DNA of 64,000 bases from Paenibacillus periandrae (lineage in GTDB: Bacteria; Bacillota; Bacilli; Paenibacillales; NBRC-103111). The notes below the pieces were generated by a model. It was not told the origin of the DNA. It worked only from the letters and a program-made list of their open reading frames with translations, and searched no databases. The stretch covers positions 124,001 through 188,000 of the forward strand of contig NZ_JAJNMU010000001.1 in the NCBI RefSeq assembly GCF_022458865.1. Direction: 5' to 3'. A program made the position numbers and the translations under genes. Positions 53,518 through 61,570 of this stretch are shown in pieces (position 1 is the first letter of the stretch; each line of letters begins with the position of its first letter).

Positions 53518-54387
53518 TCAATCATCTGCAGCTTTGTTCACAACGACAAGTCCATTGTCTTTCTTGGACAGTCTCCAGGCCGCAAACGCCAAAACAGCCA
53601 AAATCACCGCTCCAAGCACCAGCTTCCAAATAATTGGATTTTGGTCATCTATAATAGGTAAGTACGCAGTTGCGTCTTTTTTCAGAAACAATACATCAAT
53701 CGTATTGCGCAGGGTAGGCATCACGTTCAATACTTGTTTGTAGGGCTCCTGCTCCGAACGAACCTGATCGGTCATGAACATGACCATGGAATCCAGCTTC
53801 TCTATCTCTATCGGGTCTCGACTAATGAGCAGACTTGGGTGAATGATGGCAATGTGCTGACGAAAAGCATTAGCCGCTTGAACCAGCTCAGGCTTTTTCT
53901 TTTCCTGTGAAGCCTGCTCCATCTGTTTGAGATCGCTCATCAGCGGATTGTAATATTGAAGCCACATCGGTTCATTGGAGTGCGTCAAAGCGTCGGTAGC
54001 CAGGCGAATCGTCGCAACAGAGACTTGTCCTTCAGCAGAAGTCAAATTGGCCGCATTAAAGGTCCGCTTTGCTTGTGTAATCGTTTCTGTCAGGGCATTT
54101 AATCCTTCTACCGTTGTAATTCCCTCGTAGCGGATTAGCGGAATCTGTTCGCTCAGAAGCTGAAGAACAGCTCGTCCACCAGCCAAATCTCCTTGCATGA
54201 CCTTCTTGTACATATCATCAGCAGTTTGATTAAGCACCTCTAGCTTTTGCAATTGATCCTTCGCCGGTTTGGGTGTGAGTGCCTGATCCGTGGGTAGCTG
54301 TGTCTGGGAACAAGCCGTCAACAATTGAATACCCAGCAATAGGATCATTGCCAAGGAACCTGCTCTCCCTTTTTTCATAAACCACAT
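53518..54387 (-). CDS. ypjB: Sporulation protein YpjB-like lipoprotein
   Basis: 289 residues. Signal peptide with lipobox LLTACS (about 22-27), a helical extracytoplasmic domain (LEVLNQTADDMYKKVMQGDLAGG, a region resembling YpjB), and a C-terminal membrane helix (about 255-275) with a short basic tail. YpjB in B. subtilis belongs to the forespore/mother cell set by expression, without known mechanism. Start ATG lies after GGGAGGG and a tandem pair of hairpin repeats. Assignment depends on synteny with ypjA and ypjC. Confidence 0.8.
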   Translation of the reverse strand: MWFMKKGRAGSLAMILLLGIQLLTACSQTQLPTDQALTPKPAKDQLQKLEVLNQTADDMYKKVMQGDLAGGRAVLQLLSEQIPLIRYEGITTVEGLNALTETITQAKRTFNAANLTSAEGQVSVATIRLATDALTHSNEPMWLQYYNPLMSDLKQMEQASQEKKKPELVQAANAFRQHIAIIHPSLLISRDPIEIEKLDSMVMFMTDQVRSEQEPYKQVLNVMPTLRNTIDVLFLKKDATAYLPIIDDQNPIIWKLVLGAVILAVLAFAAWRLSKKDNGLVVVNKAADD

Positions 54388-54406
54388 TGAACATCCCTCC
54401 CTAATA

Positions 54407-54478
54407 GTTTTGCTACTGCAAAACTTGCCTCGTAAGCGTTACTGAGTTTTGCTACTGCAAAGCTTGCCTCGTAAGCTC
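54407..54478 (-). repeat. Shine-Dalgarno-proximal hairpin repeat, copy 4 (before ypjB), two tandem units
   Basis: On minus: GCTTACGAGGCA, stem AGCTTTGC-AGTA-GCAAAACT, linker CAGTAAC, GCTTACGAGGCA, stem AGTTTTGC-AGTA-GCAAAACT, then ATTAGGGAGGG, the ypjB ribosome site. Units are about 43 bp and differ at one base in the stem. The linker is the same as in copy 2. Confidence 0.92.
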
Positions 54479-54512
54479 CGTATATCCTCAAGGTATGGGG
54501 GGATGTCCATAT

Positions 54513-55169
54513 TTAGACCTGTCTTTTTTCCATCAGTCTGCGAATTTTCATTAGAACCCAGGCAAGTATGATACTCACAAAGCTAAGCTGGACAGTGAAA
54601 GCGGCAACGATAGGAATATCATCATCCAAAGAAGCTGGCAGCCAAGGAAACACGCCTACCGTATAATCCATATAATCGTTCCAAAGTGTCCACAGTGCTG
54701 CGACAATGATAGCATTAACCCGGTAAGTGTATACACGCATATATAAAATAGCTTCAGCAGCCATTCCCAAATGGGACACGGTCAGCATCCAATCCTGCCA
54801 ATTCACGGAGTCGCCCTGATAAACCCCTGCCCAGATCATACTTACAGCCCATACACCATATTTAAATGAAGTAATAAGAGCAAGTGCTTCAATCAGACTG
54901 CGAAACCTGCTTCTTTTTGGACTCTGGCTGCGATTCTTATAAGAATCAATCAGCAGGTACGTAATCACACCGGTAAAAAAAAGACTTGCCGTTGGACTAT
55001 CTGGAACAAATGGCAAGTATACAGGTGACATCGTTTCTGCTGTATAGACGAGCTGCTTCCAGTACCATTGATAACCATAAATCGTACCCAGAAAGTTTAC
55101 CCAAAATAAGGTCCAGAGCATAAATCTGCTGGACAGAAATGCCTTTGATACATAAGTTCGAATTGACAT
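54513..55169 (-). CDS. ypjA: DUF1405 family membrane protein (YpjA)
   Basis: 218 residues with six or seven hydrophobic segments and the family's LLIDSYKNR and LYMRVYTYRVNAIIVAALW regions. Function unknown. The longer reading would start inside the qcrC terminator, so it is rejected. ATG 55169 (MSIRTY) is given; a TTG three codons earlier stands eight bases from AGGAGG and may be the true start. Lies between qcrC and ypjB as in B. subtilis. Confidence 0.85.
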   Translation of the reverse strand: MSIRTYVSKAFLSSRFMLWTLFWVNFLGTIYGYQWYWKQLVYTAETMSPVYLPFVPDSPTASLFFTGVITYLLIDSYKNRSQSPKRSRFRSLIEALALITSFKYGVWAVSMIWAGVYQGDSVNWQDWMLTVSHLGMAAEAILYMRVYTYRVNAIIVAALWTLWNDYMDYTVGVFPWLPASLDDDIPIVAAFTVQLSFVSIILAWVLMKIRRLMEKRQV

Positions 55170-55215
55170 ACTTAACAAATGGGCCCCTCCTGCATGAATT
55201 ATATCTTCACAATTT

Positions 55216-55255
55216 TTAAAAAAAGACCTGACCATGCTGCTGACGGTCAGGTCTT
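55216..55255 (-). terminator. Terminator of qcrABC
   Basis: On minus AAGACCTGACC, an 11-nt loop, GGTCAGGTCTT and TTTTT. An 11-bp perfect stem directly after qcrC. Confidence 0.96.
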
Positions 55256-55262
55256 GGACATA

Positions 55263-56144
55263 TTATGATTTTTGTTTACTTAGCCATTCCGCTAATTTGG
55301 TGATGTCTGCTTCAGTGAGGCCTTTTTTGATGTTATCATCATATTGTGCACCCATGTTGCCGACACCTTTTTTAATAATTCCCAAAATCGCTTCCTGATT
55401 GTGCTTGTCTCCCACACCACGAAGCGCCGGGATACCGGAAGCAGGAATTCCTTTAAGCTCAGCACCGTGACAAGTTACACAAGTCGCCTTCTTATAGATC
55501 TCTGCACCTGGATCATCTGCCGCCACAATGGCAACAGCTGTCGCTGTTTTCTTCGTGCTTGGTGCAGGAAGACCTGCGCTTTTGGCTGCATGCATTTCTT
55601 CTTCCCGTTTGATGTGCTCAGGAATAATATTTTTTTCCTTCAATTCGTGCTCATAATGAGTCCATGAAACGACTGTCAAATACGTACATGCTACCAAAGT
55701 CAGTACCATTAGAGTTGAAGCAATCGGACGTCTGTAAAAGCGTCTCTCTTTACCTGTGTCCAGAAAAGGAGCAACAATCAATCCACCGAACAGAATGCCC
55801 GGAACAATAACCGTACCGAACACCACGAATTGATCGGATGTATATGGGTACTTCAGCAATTGGTACATAAACAAGAAATACCAGTCAGGCATTGGAATAA
55901 ACTGGGTATTGGTCGGATCTGCCGGATAACCAAGCGGTGCAGCCTCAGTCATAACCAGTACCAATATTCCTACCAAAACAACGACCGCAACCATCCATTC
56001 CTTCAGAAGAAAGTTTGGAATAAACACTTCCGATTTTCCCGGATAAGCGGAAAAGTCGGGTTGCGGTAAACGTGAAGTCTTAGCGCGTACTCGTGAATCA
56101 CCTACATAAACAATTTTCTCGTCAGAATTGTGACCATGTGCCAC
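55263..56144 (-). CDS. qcrC: Menaquinol:cytochrome c reductase cytochrome b/c subunit QcrC
   Basis: 293 residues. The first half resembles subunit IV of cytochrome b6f complexes with three membrane helices (about 50-70, 110-135, 145-165) and the quinone-loop PDW in FIPMPDWYFLF. The second half is a cytochrome c domain with the haem site CVTCH (near residue 222) and a methionine ligand in VGNMGAQYD. This fusion is typical of Bacillus-type bc complexes. It is the last gene of qcrABC and is followed by a terminator. Confidence 0.96.
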   Translation of the reverse strand: MAHGHNSDEKIVYVGDSRVRAKTSRLPQPDFSAYPGKSEVFIPNFLLKEWMVAVVVLVGILVLVMTEAAPLGYPADPTNTQFIPMPDWYFLFMYQLLKYPYTSDQFVVFGTVIVPGILFGGLIVAPFLDTGKERRFYRRPIASTLMVLTLVACTYLTVVSWTHYEHELKEKNIIPEHIKREEEMHAAKSAGLPAPSTKKTATAVAIVAADDPGAEIYKKATCVTCHGAELKGIPASGIPALRGVGDKHNQEAILGIIKKGVGNMGAQYDDNIKKGLTEADITKLAEWLSKQKS

Positions 56145-56159
56145 TTTTCACACCTCCTT

Positions 56160-56831
56160 CTATAACGGACCGGAAATTCCTTGCTTACGAATCATAAAGA
56201 AATGTCCTGCCAGTAGGGCAAGCAATGCACCTGGCAAGAAGAACACGTGAAGTGCAAAGAAACGGGTTAATGTTTGTGCACCAACAATTTCTCCACCTTG
56301 CAGGAATGTTTTGATGTAATCGCCGATATATGGTGCGGAAGCGGCAATTTTGATACCTACCTGTGTAGCAAAGTAAGCTTTGTTATCCCAAGGCAGCAGG
56401 TAACCTGTGAAACCAAGGCCCAACATAACCAGGAATATCATCATGCCTACTACCCAGTTCATTTCGCGAGGTGCCTTATAGGAACCTGTAAAAAATACGC
56501 GAAGAGTATGTAAAAACATCATGACGATAACAAGACTTGCTCCCCAGTGATGCATACCCCGTACAATAACGCCAAAAGCGACTTTGTGTTGGAGGTAGTC
56601 AACGCTGGCATAAGCATTGATAATATCTGGAACATAATACATCGTTAAGAACATACCGGACAGGATTTGAATAACTGTGATAAAAAACGTCAATCCACCG
56701 AAGCAATAGACGAATGCAGAAAAGTGATGCGCCGGATTTACGTGCTCCGGTACCTCATGGTCGGCCACATCTCTCCACATCGGCGTGATATCAAGACGCT
56801 CATCAATCCAGTTATACATATTTTTAAACAT
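56160..56831 (-). CDS. qcrB: Menaquinol:cytochrome c reductase cytochrome b subunit QcrB
   Basis: 223 residues, cytochrome b6 type with four membrane helices that hold two b haems. Paired histidines are in MHHWGASLVIVMMFLHTLRV and in FFALHVFFLPGALLALLAGH. The conserved GSYKAPREMNWV loop and LLPWDNKAYFATQVG follow the family. Part of the menaquinol-oxidising complex in the cytoplasmic membrane. Confidence 0.97.
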   Translation of the reverse strand: MFKNMYNWIDERLDITPMWRDVADHEVPEHVNPAHHFSAFVYCFGGLTFFITVIQILSGMFLTMYYVPDIINAYASVDYLQHKVAFGVIVRGMHHWGASLVIVMMFLHTLRVFFTGSYKAPREMNWVVGMMIFLVMLGLGFTGYLLPWDNKAYFATQVGIKIAASAPYIGDYIKTFLQGGEIVGAQTLTRFFALHVFFLPGALLALLAGHFFMIRKQGISGPL

Positions 56832-56847
56832 CTGATGCTACGCCTCC

Positions 56848-57396
56848 TTATTGTACCCTTTTGTTCGGACCGAGCTGGCCTACGTAAACAAAGCCGTTTT
56901 CCGTTTTAAGCGCATACTGGTCAAGCGGCAATGGGGCAACAGCAAGGTTCTTACCGTCTGCCGTGTAGTGCGCGCCATGGCAAGGACAGTAGTACTGATC
57001 CTTATAGGCCGGATTGGAATTCCAGTCAACCGTACAACCCAAGTGCTTACAGGTTGGATTTAATGCGAAAATGTTACCAGCCTTGTCTTTGGAAATCCAG
57101 GCTTCAAGTTCCGGATCACTTTCCCACCAGCCGTCGACCTGATGGACTTTGAATTTGAAAGATGCTGGTGTTTCTGTAATCTTTGCAGCCTCTACTACCT
57201 TTACCCAAGCGGCTTCCGTCTTTGGTTGAAGGACAGGATCGACAGCAAAACGAAGCATTGGAACGATCATTCCAGCGCCCATGAATGCTCCGGCTCCACC
57301 AAGGGTATAAGAAAGAAATTGTCTGCGAGACATCTCGCGACGCTTGACCGCCGAACCACCTTGGTGATGCCCATCCTGATTATTGTGCTCACTCAC
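56848..57396 (-). CDS. qcrA: Menaquinol:cytochrome c reductase Rieske iron-sulfur subunit QcrA
   Basis: 182 residues. A twin-arginine type start (MSRRQFLSYTLGGAG) precedes one membrane helix, so export by the Tat pathway is likely. The [2Fe-2S] ligands are in CKHLGCTVDW and CPCHGAHY, with an extra cysteine pair as in other Rieske proteins. Start is GTG with AAAGGAGGT nine bases upstream. First gene of qcrABC behind a strong promoter. Confidence 0.97.
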   Translation of the reverse strand: MSEHNNQDGHHQGGSAVKRREMSRRQFLSYTLGGAGAFMGAGMIVPMLRFAVDPVLQPKTEAAWVKVVEAAKITETPASFKFKVHQVDGWWESDPELEAWISKDKAGNIFALNPTCKHLGCTVDWNSNPAYKDQYYCPCHGAHYTADGKNLAVAPLPLDQYALKTENGFVYVGQLGPNKRVQ

Positions 57397-57426
57397 TCGT
57401 GTTCTACCTCCTTTTGCAACTATATC

Positions 57427-57440
57427 ATGTCGTTCGACAT
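57427..57440. promoter_or_regulatory. Inverted repeat in the qcrA 5' leader
   Basis: ATGTCG-TT-CGACAT, lying between the predicted transcription start and the qcrA ribosome site. Could be an operator or a small RNA hairpin; no known regulator was matched. Confidence 0.35.
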
Positions 57441-57470
57441 TACTTTACAACACATACTAGGACATTATTA

Positions 57471-57499
57471 ATAATAGCTTACGAGTCAAGGTGCGTCAA
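57471..57499 (-). promoter_or_regulatory. qcrABC promoter
   Basis: On minus TTGACG (57494-57499), 17 bp, TATTAT (57471-57476). Start expected near 57464, giving a leader of about 68 bases. Five of six matches in each hexamer. Confidence 0.8.
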
Positions 57500-57636
57500 G
57501 AATTTTGCCTGCATTTTCAGACCCCTAAAGCTTGTCCTTCCAATAACTTTTAACGAATTTGTCACATCTCGTCACACATTTGAAATCGAACACTGCATAC
57601 ATAGAATTAACAAAATTGCCACTGATCATACACAAA

Positions 57637-58077
57637 TTATTCTTGTTTCTTGCCAGCCCACAATAGCATCAGTTGTTCTGCTATTCGTTTCTTCTCTGCG
57701 GGAAGCGATTCGGTTAATAAATCGGGCGTCAGCGTGAACGCGAGATCCGCAATGGACTGTGCCAATACATTAGCAAGCTCCGCTTTCGCACTCACAACAA
57801 TGACAAAAGCAAATCCGTTAGCTTTGAGCTTTTCGCAGACTGCGTTTACCTGATCCACCCCATTGTCTTCATGAACATAATGCAGTGCTGGATATGTCAG
57901 GACTCTGCCCTTATAAGGAATTTCGAACATATCCAGGGCATCCCTCAAATCCTCTAACGCGCAGGTTGCTTCCCATGGCTGCTCGGCTCCTGTAATACCC
58001 GTAACAGGCAGCAGGCACGTATCCACGTATGGACGTAAATCTTCCCATGTTTTTTCATTGACATCACTGAATTTCAT
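57637..58077 (-). CDS. ypiF: DUF2487 family protein (YpiF)
   Basis: 146 residues, cytoplasmic, alpha/beta. MKFSDVNEKTWEDLRPYVDTCLLPVTG at the start and CEKLKANGFAFVIVVS further on resemble YpiF, which in B. subtilis lies directly upstream of qcrA. No function known. ATG follows GGGGGAACC; a GCTTACGAA block of the hairpin repeat stands just before this site. About 240 bp separate it from qcrA, which has its own promoter. Confidence 0.85.
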   Translation of the reverse strand: MKFSDVNEKTWEDLRPYVDTCLLPVTGITGAEQPWEATCALEDLRDALDMFEIPYKGRVLTYPALHYVHEDNGVDQVNAVCEKLKANGFAFVIVVSAKAELANVLAQSIADLAFTLTPDLLTESLPAEKKRIAEQLMLLWAGKKQE

Positions 58078-58090
58078 TGTTGGTTCCCCC

Positions 58091-58106
58091 TAATTCGTAA
58101 GCTTTT
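58091..58106 (-). repeat. Partial hairpin repeat, copy 6 (before ypiF)
   Basis: On minus GCTTACGAA is followed directly by TTAGGGGG, the ypiF ribosome site. The AGTTTTGC/GCAAAACT stem is missing, so this may be a deleted copy or chance. Confidence 0.35.
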
Positions 58107-58167
58107 CCTTTTGTATTGCCGCAGAAAATGGCTTCGTCATCATACACATTGTTCCAGTTTAACATAG

Positions 58168-58200
58168 AAAAAGAGACATATGAATGAAATTCACATGTCT
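58168..58200 (-). terminator. Terminator after the IDEAL gene
   Basis: On minus AGACATGTGAA-TTTCA-TTCATATGTCT and CTTTTTC. Stem of about 11 bp with one mismatch. Confidence 0.82.
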
Positions 58201-58241
58201 TGAATCGGCTGCCATCGATTAGACCCTAAGGGGCGGTGTTA

Positions 58242-58430
58242 TTATCCAAGCGCATAGAGCGATTTTAGTTCTGTGGTGAGAGTCAGGAAGGTCTCTTCAT
58301 CCCCTTTAGCCAAAGCTAAATCAATCTCTTTGTACAAATGTTGCTCCTTATATTTGCGGATGGATTCGTCCAGCACCATCTCGGCAAACAAGCCCAGCAT
58401 CTTATCGTTGGAAATATTCATTTTGCCCAT
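58242..58430 (-). CDS. IDEAL domain protein
   Basis: Small cytoplasmic protein of 62 residues, mostly the IDEAL domain (about 14-50; LDESIRKYKEQHLYKEIDLALAKGD context). The domain occurs in Bacillales proteins such as YpiB and ComK-interacting or regulatory small proteins; role unknown here. The ATG at 58430 has GGAGGT nine bases upstream; a TTG 15 bp earlier would be inside that ribosome site and is rejected. In B. subtilis ypiB, also with an IDEAL domain, precedes ypiF. Confidence 0.85.
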   Translation of the reverse strand: MGKMNISNDKMLGLFAEMVLDESIRKYKEQHLYKEIDLALAKGDEETFLTLTTELKSLYALG

Positions 58431-58476
58431 AGAACCTACCTCCAAACTGGGTCGCTTCAGATTTGTATCGAGAATA

Positions 58477-58992
58477 CTAAGGTTTCACCTGCAAACGGTA
58501 TTCATTGCCTCTGATCACGTAGCTTTCCATTGTACGCTGCATACGAAGCAGGTCAGCCTCTGCAAGCTCGCGTACTACCTTGGCGGGCGAGCCAAGCGAT
58601 AGCGTACGGGATGGAATATGCTTATTCTCGGTGACCAACGATCCCGCCCCTACTAAAGCATATTCATCAATCACCGCGCCGTTAAGTACAATAGCCCCCA
58701 TACCAATTAATGTGCCTTTACCTATGCTGCAGCCATGGATGATTGCTCCATGTCCAACCGAGACTTCTTCCCCGATCACCAAGGGCTGATCAACATTCAC
58801 ATGACCAATACAGCCATCCTGAATGTTGCTTTTGCGTCCGATACGGATCGGAGCCAAATCACCGCGAAGAACCGTGTTAAACCAGATCGTAGCTTCCGCC
58901 TCAATGATGACATCCCCAATAATTTGAACACCTTCTGCCAAAAATGCGGTTCGATGCACCTGAGGAAAAATTCCATTATAGCTATGCAGCAT
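58477..58992 (-). CDS. Gamma-class carbonic anhydrase-like hexapeptide repeat protein
   Basis: 171 residues of left-handed beta-helix repeats (for example IGDVIIEAEATIWFNTVLRG, PIRIGRKSNIQDGC). The three zinc histidines of the gamma class are likely those in GHVNVDQP and SVGHGAIIHGC. A C-terminal helix closes the fold. Family members (YrdA, YtoA, CaiE-like) are often of unclear activity. Start ATG after AGAGGAG. Lies about 50 bp from its neighbours. Confidence 0.9.
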   Translation of the reverse strand: MLHSYNGIFPQVHRTAFLAEGVQIIGDVIIEAEATIWFNTVLRGDLAPIRIGRKSNIQDGCIGHVNVDQPLVIGEEVSVGHGAIIHGCSIGKGTLIGMGAIVLNGAVIDEYALVGAGSLVTENKHIPSRTLSLGSPAKVVRELAEADLLRMQRTMESYVIRGNEYRLQVKP

Positions 58993-59043
58993 TTGCGTTC
59001 ACTCCTCTGATCAATCGATATGGGAGTGATTTTAGCAAGCTGA

Positions 59044-60168
59044 CTATGGCTTGTCAAATGGCAGCGCAAGCAAATCCTCGTTGGCTTTGTAAATCCCCTG
59101 AATGACACTTCTCCCAAGCTTGGTTAATTGAATAACAGGACCATGCTCATGGTGCTCACCAATCCGAATCAAACCCAAATGCATCTGCATTTGCAGTATC
59201 CGCTGTTCAAATATTGACTCCGCCGAGTCGTAATAAAAGGGGCGGATCAACGGGAGCAGAGCGGTTTTCAAGGAATCTACGGTCACCCAAGACGAGACCA
59301 GCGTCTCCAGCCAATGCATGATTGACTGCACATTAGGAATAGCGCCCTTATACAGTCTCAACCAAAATCGATACACCTGCAGTAAATCCTCATGGCGATC
59401 ACTCTGAACCTCTTCGATACCCTTGGCAGTCAGAGCCAGCATCTGATTGTGCTCCGTAATCCATTCCTTGAAATAACAGTAGTCGTAAATAAACGAAAAC
59501 CGGTTCGGATACTCTTTAAACATGCGGCCATAACCGAATCGCCAGGCGGTTTTACCAACAGGCTCTTCCTTAACCGACAACCGATCCAAAATCTGCTGTA
59601 AATGTCGTTTGTACATGAAGTGATCAGCTGAGAGAATCACATCCTGATCTCTGATAAAGCTGAGAAAGCTGCGGATATCATCAATGATAAGCCTCTGCTC
59701 ATCACGGTATACACCAGGCTCGTCCGTTACATGAATATGCTGCTGGAACTGCTTGGCCAAAGCTGCGCTGAACCTTTGTTTCAAATCGGCTGGCACCTGA
59801 AATACATACCGCGTATCCCTTGAATGACCATTAAATAACCAACCGTGCTGCTTAAAGCGAGTAATCAGCTCTCGTGGATTCCATGTCTCCTCCCCATCCT
59901 TAACGAAACGACTCTGCTGTACCCGTGCCACCAGCTCCTCGATACTGAAAGTGCCGCGCTTGTCAAAAATCAACGAATTCAAGAAGCGGATACCCTCAAT
60001 CGACAGATCGGTCACTTGACGTTCAAAAACATCTTTACGGCTGACGGTGGCTAAAATAGATTGGATCAGCTCATTTTTGGAATGTCCGTTACAGTTGCAA
60101 TTATAGGTGCCTGCGATCCGGCTTAGATCGTGTATATCGGCGTAACTTAACATGTCCGCTAAATTCAT
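59044..60168 (-). CDS. Unrecognised cytoplasmic protein, possibly DNA binding
   Basis: 374 residues, no signal or membrane segment. The N-terminal 35 residues (LSYADIHDLSRIAGTYNCNCNG, then HSKNELIQSILA) resemble a SAP-like helix-extended loop-helix. The rest is rich in helices with aromatic and basic residues, and winged-helix-like stretches (GTFSIEELVARVQQSRF; IGEHHEHGPVIQLTKLGRSVIQGI). I do not recognise the family and no catalytic motif is seen. Ribosome site GGAGGT. It follows a terminator, so it probably has its own promoter. Confidence 0.75.
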   Translation of the reverse strand: MNLADMLSYADIHDLSRIAGTYNCNCNGHSKNELIQSILATVSRKDVFERQVTDLSIEGIRFLNSLIFDKRGTFSIEELVARVQQSRFVKDGEETWNPRELITRFKQHGWLFNGHSRDTRYVFQVPADLKQRFSAALAKQFQQHIHVTDEPGVYRDEQRLIIDDIRSFLSFIRDQDVILSADHFMYKRHLQQILDRLSVKEEPVGKTAWRFGYGRMFKEYPNRFSFIYDYCYFKEWITEHNQMLALTAKGIEEVQSDRHEDLLQVYRFWLRLYKGAIPNVQSIMHWLETLVSSWVTVDSLKTALLPLIRPFYYDSAESIFEQRILQMQMHLGLIRIGEHHEHGPVIQLTKLGRSVIQGIYKANEDLLALPFDKP

Positions 60169-60270
60169 CGTGAGTACCTCCGATAATGGCTTACTACCAT
60201 TATTGGAAAATACACCATATTTAAACGTGAAGGATTAAATTTTTATACGGTGCAACCTGCGATATACAGC

Positions 60271-60299
60271 AAAAAGACTGCTGAATCAATTCAGCAGTC
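60271..60299 (-). terminator. Terminator after the histidine phosphatase gene
   Basis: On minus GACTGCTGAA-TTGA-TTCAGCAGTC and TTTTTG. Perfect 10-bp stem. Confidence 0.95.
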
Positions 60300-60312
60300 C
60301 TATTTCCAAATA

Positions 60313-60891
60313 TTATTTGTTCAAATGGGCGGTACAGTTCAATAAGTGACAATTCCACGCAGCATCTGCCGTAAGCTCAATGACGGTTATAGAGGTGTTG
60401 CTTAAATGAGAGGCTACGGGCTCGCCCATAATCCGTTCCAGCACCGGAGCTATGTAGCCCCCATGACTAACAACCAGAACTCGTTTCCCACGCTGTGCTA
60501 GCTCCAGATCAGTAAAAAATGAAAACCATCTTTCCAATAAGGCCTCATCTGATTCAAGCCCCAAATCCTGCTCTCTCCAGCTTTCACCAAAACGCGAAAT
60601 CCGATCCTCCAAAGTCGTCCCTTCCAGCTGCCCAAAATGTCTTTCTCTCAGACGAGAGTCTTCACCAAGGAAAGGAACTCCTGTTATATTGGAGATCATG
60701 TGTGCCGTTTGCCTGGCCCTGATCAAGTCACTGGACATGACGCCATCCCACAGCTCAGATTTCAGTCGATGCGCCAAAAGCTCTGCTTGTTCAATTCCGA
60801 CGGCCGCAAGCTCTGTATCCATTTGGCCCTGCATCCTGCCTGCAATATTCCATTCTGTCGTCCCGTGACGAATCAATCCTACTGTAATCAA
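60313..60891 (-). CDS. Histidine phosphatase family protein (phosphoglycerate mutase-like)
   Basis: 192 residues, cytoplasmic. Catalytic LIRHGTTEWN (about 6-15), the second arginine in SSDLIRARQTA, the general acid in RLRERHFGQLEG and the second histidine in LVVSHGGYI. Substrate not defined; related proteins act on phosphoglycerate, alpha-ribazole phosphate or other small phosphates. The start is a TTG with a weak GAGAGTGA. It is about 45 bp after the anti-sigma gene. Confidence 0.9.
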   Translation of the reverse strand: MITVGLIRHGTTEWNIAGRMQGQMDTELAAVGIEQAELLAHRLKSELWDGVMSSDLIRARQTAHMISNITGVPFLGEDSRLRERHFGQLEGTTLEDRISRFGESWREQDLGLESDEALLERWFSFFTDLELAQRGKRVLVVSHGGYIAPVLERIMGEPVASHLSNTSITVIELTADAAWNCHLLNCTAHLNK

Positions 60892-60937
60892 TGTATGAGG
60901 TCACTCTCTTTCTATTCCGTAGGGGCTCTGCTTCAAA

Positions 60938-61570
60938 CTACGATTTGGTTCTGGACAACCAGTTCATCGTCAATAATGTACAAGTCAGACCGAGAAGCGA
61001 TAAGAAAAGCAGATAATCCTTGTAAGTATGAATCGGACCTACCTGGTACATGAACGGTTCACTAAAACCCTTTAGGCTTGCTACAGCCGAAGGCATTGTG
61101 CGTACATTCATGGATTCCGCCTTACCGCCTGCCACTACAACAGGATCACTCATTCTGCCTATCACGGAAGAGTCGCTAGATAAGGCTACGGTATCTCCAG
61201 TTGGCTGGTTATTTATGGAGTAGACAAATGAGAAAATGAATAATGCGAGGCAAACCGCTATCATAGCTGTCATGTTTCTGCGCATCTTGAAAGAAAATGC
61301 ATACATTTTGCCAGTGACAGGAACCCTCCATGATTCATCTTTGTAGATACGATCCATGACACTGCGAGAAATTGGGGTCGAGTTCGAGTAAGGTTCACCC
61401 ATTTCGGCAGCACTCTGGATCAGATCTGTGCTCTCTTGCCATATTTGAAACTCAGCAGCACAGCTTTCGCAATGCTTGATATGTTCATCGACTTTGCCTC
61501 TGATAGGATCATTCGCAGGCAAATCCCAGTAAGCACCGAGTAACTCTTGAATTTCTTCACATTTCATCAT
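60938..61570 (-). CDS. Anti-sigma factor with zinc-binding (ZAS/zf-HC2) domain
   Basis: 210 residues. N-terminal cytoplasmic domain with the HxxxCxxC motif (HIKHCESC, about residues 31-38) that binds the sigma factor, one membrane helix near 97-116 (MTAMIAVCLALFIFSFVYS), an extracytoplasmic part of about 65 residues and a second hydrophobic stretch near the C terminus (about 184-204). It overlaps the sigma gene by 4 bp in an ATGA. It should hold the sigma factor inactive at the membrane until a signal releases it; the signal is unknown. Confidence 0.92.
   Translation of the reverse strand: MMKCEEIQELLGAYWDLPANDPIRGKVDEHIKHCESCAAEFQIWQESTDLIQSAAEMGEPYSNSTPISRSVMDRIYKDESWRVPVTGKMYAFSFKMRRNMTAMIAVCLALFIFSFVYSINNQPTGDTVALSSDSSVIGRMSDPVVVAGGKAESMNVRTMPSAVASLKGFSEPFMYQVGPIHTYKDYLLFLSLLGLTCTLLTMNWLSRTKS

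Noticed and set aside
57397..57636. Rex operator upstream of qcrABC
   Set aside because: TGTGACGAGATGTGACAAAT-like sequence was seen but it does not match the TTGTGAA/TTCACAA inverted repeat.
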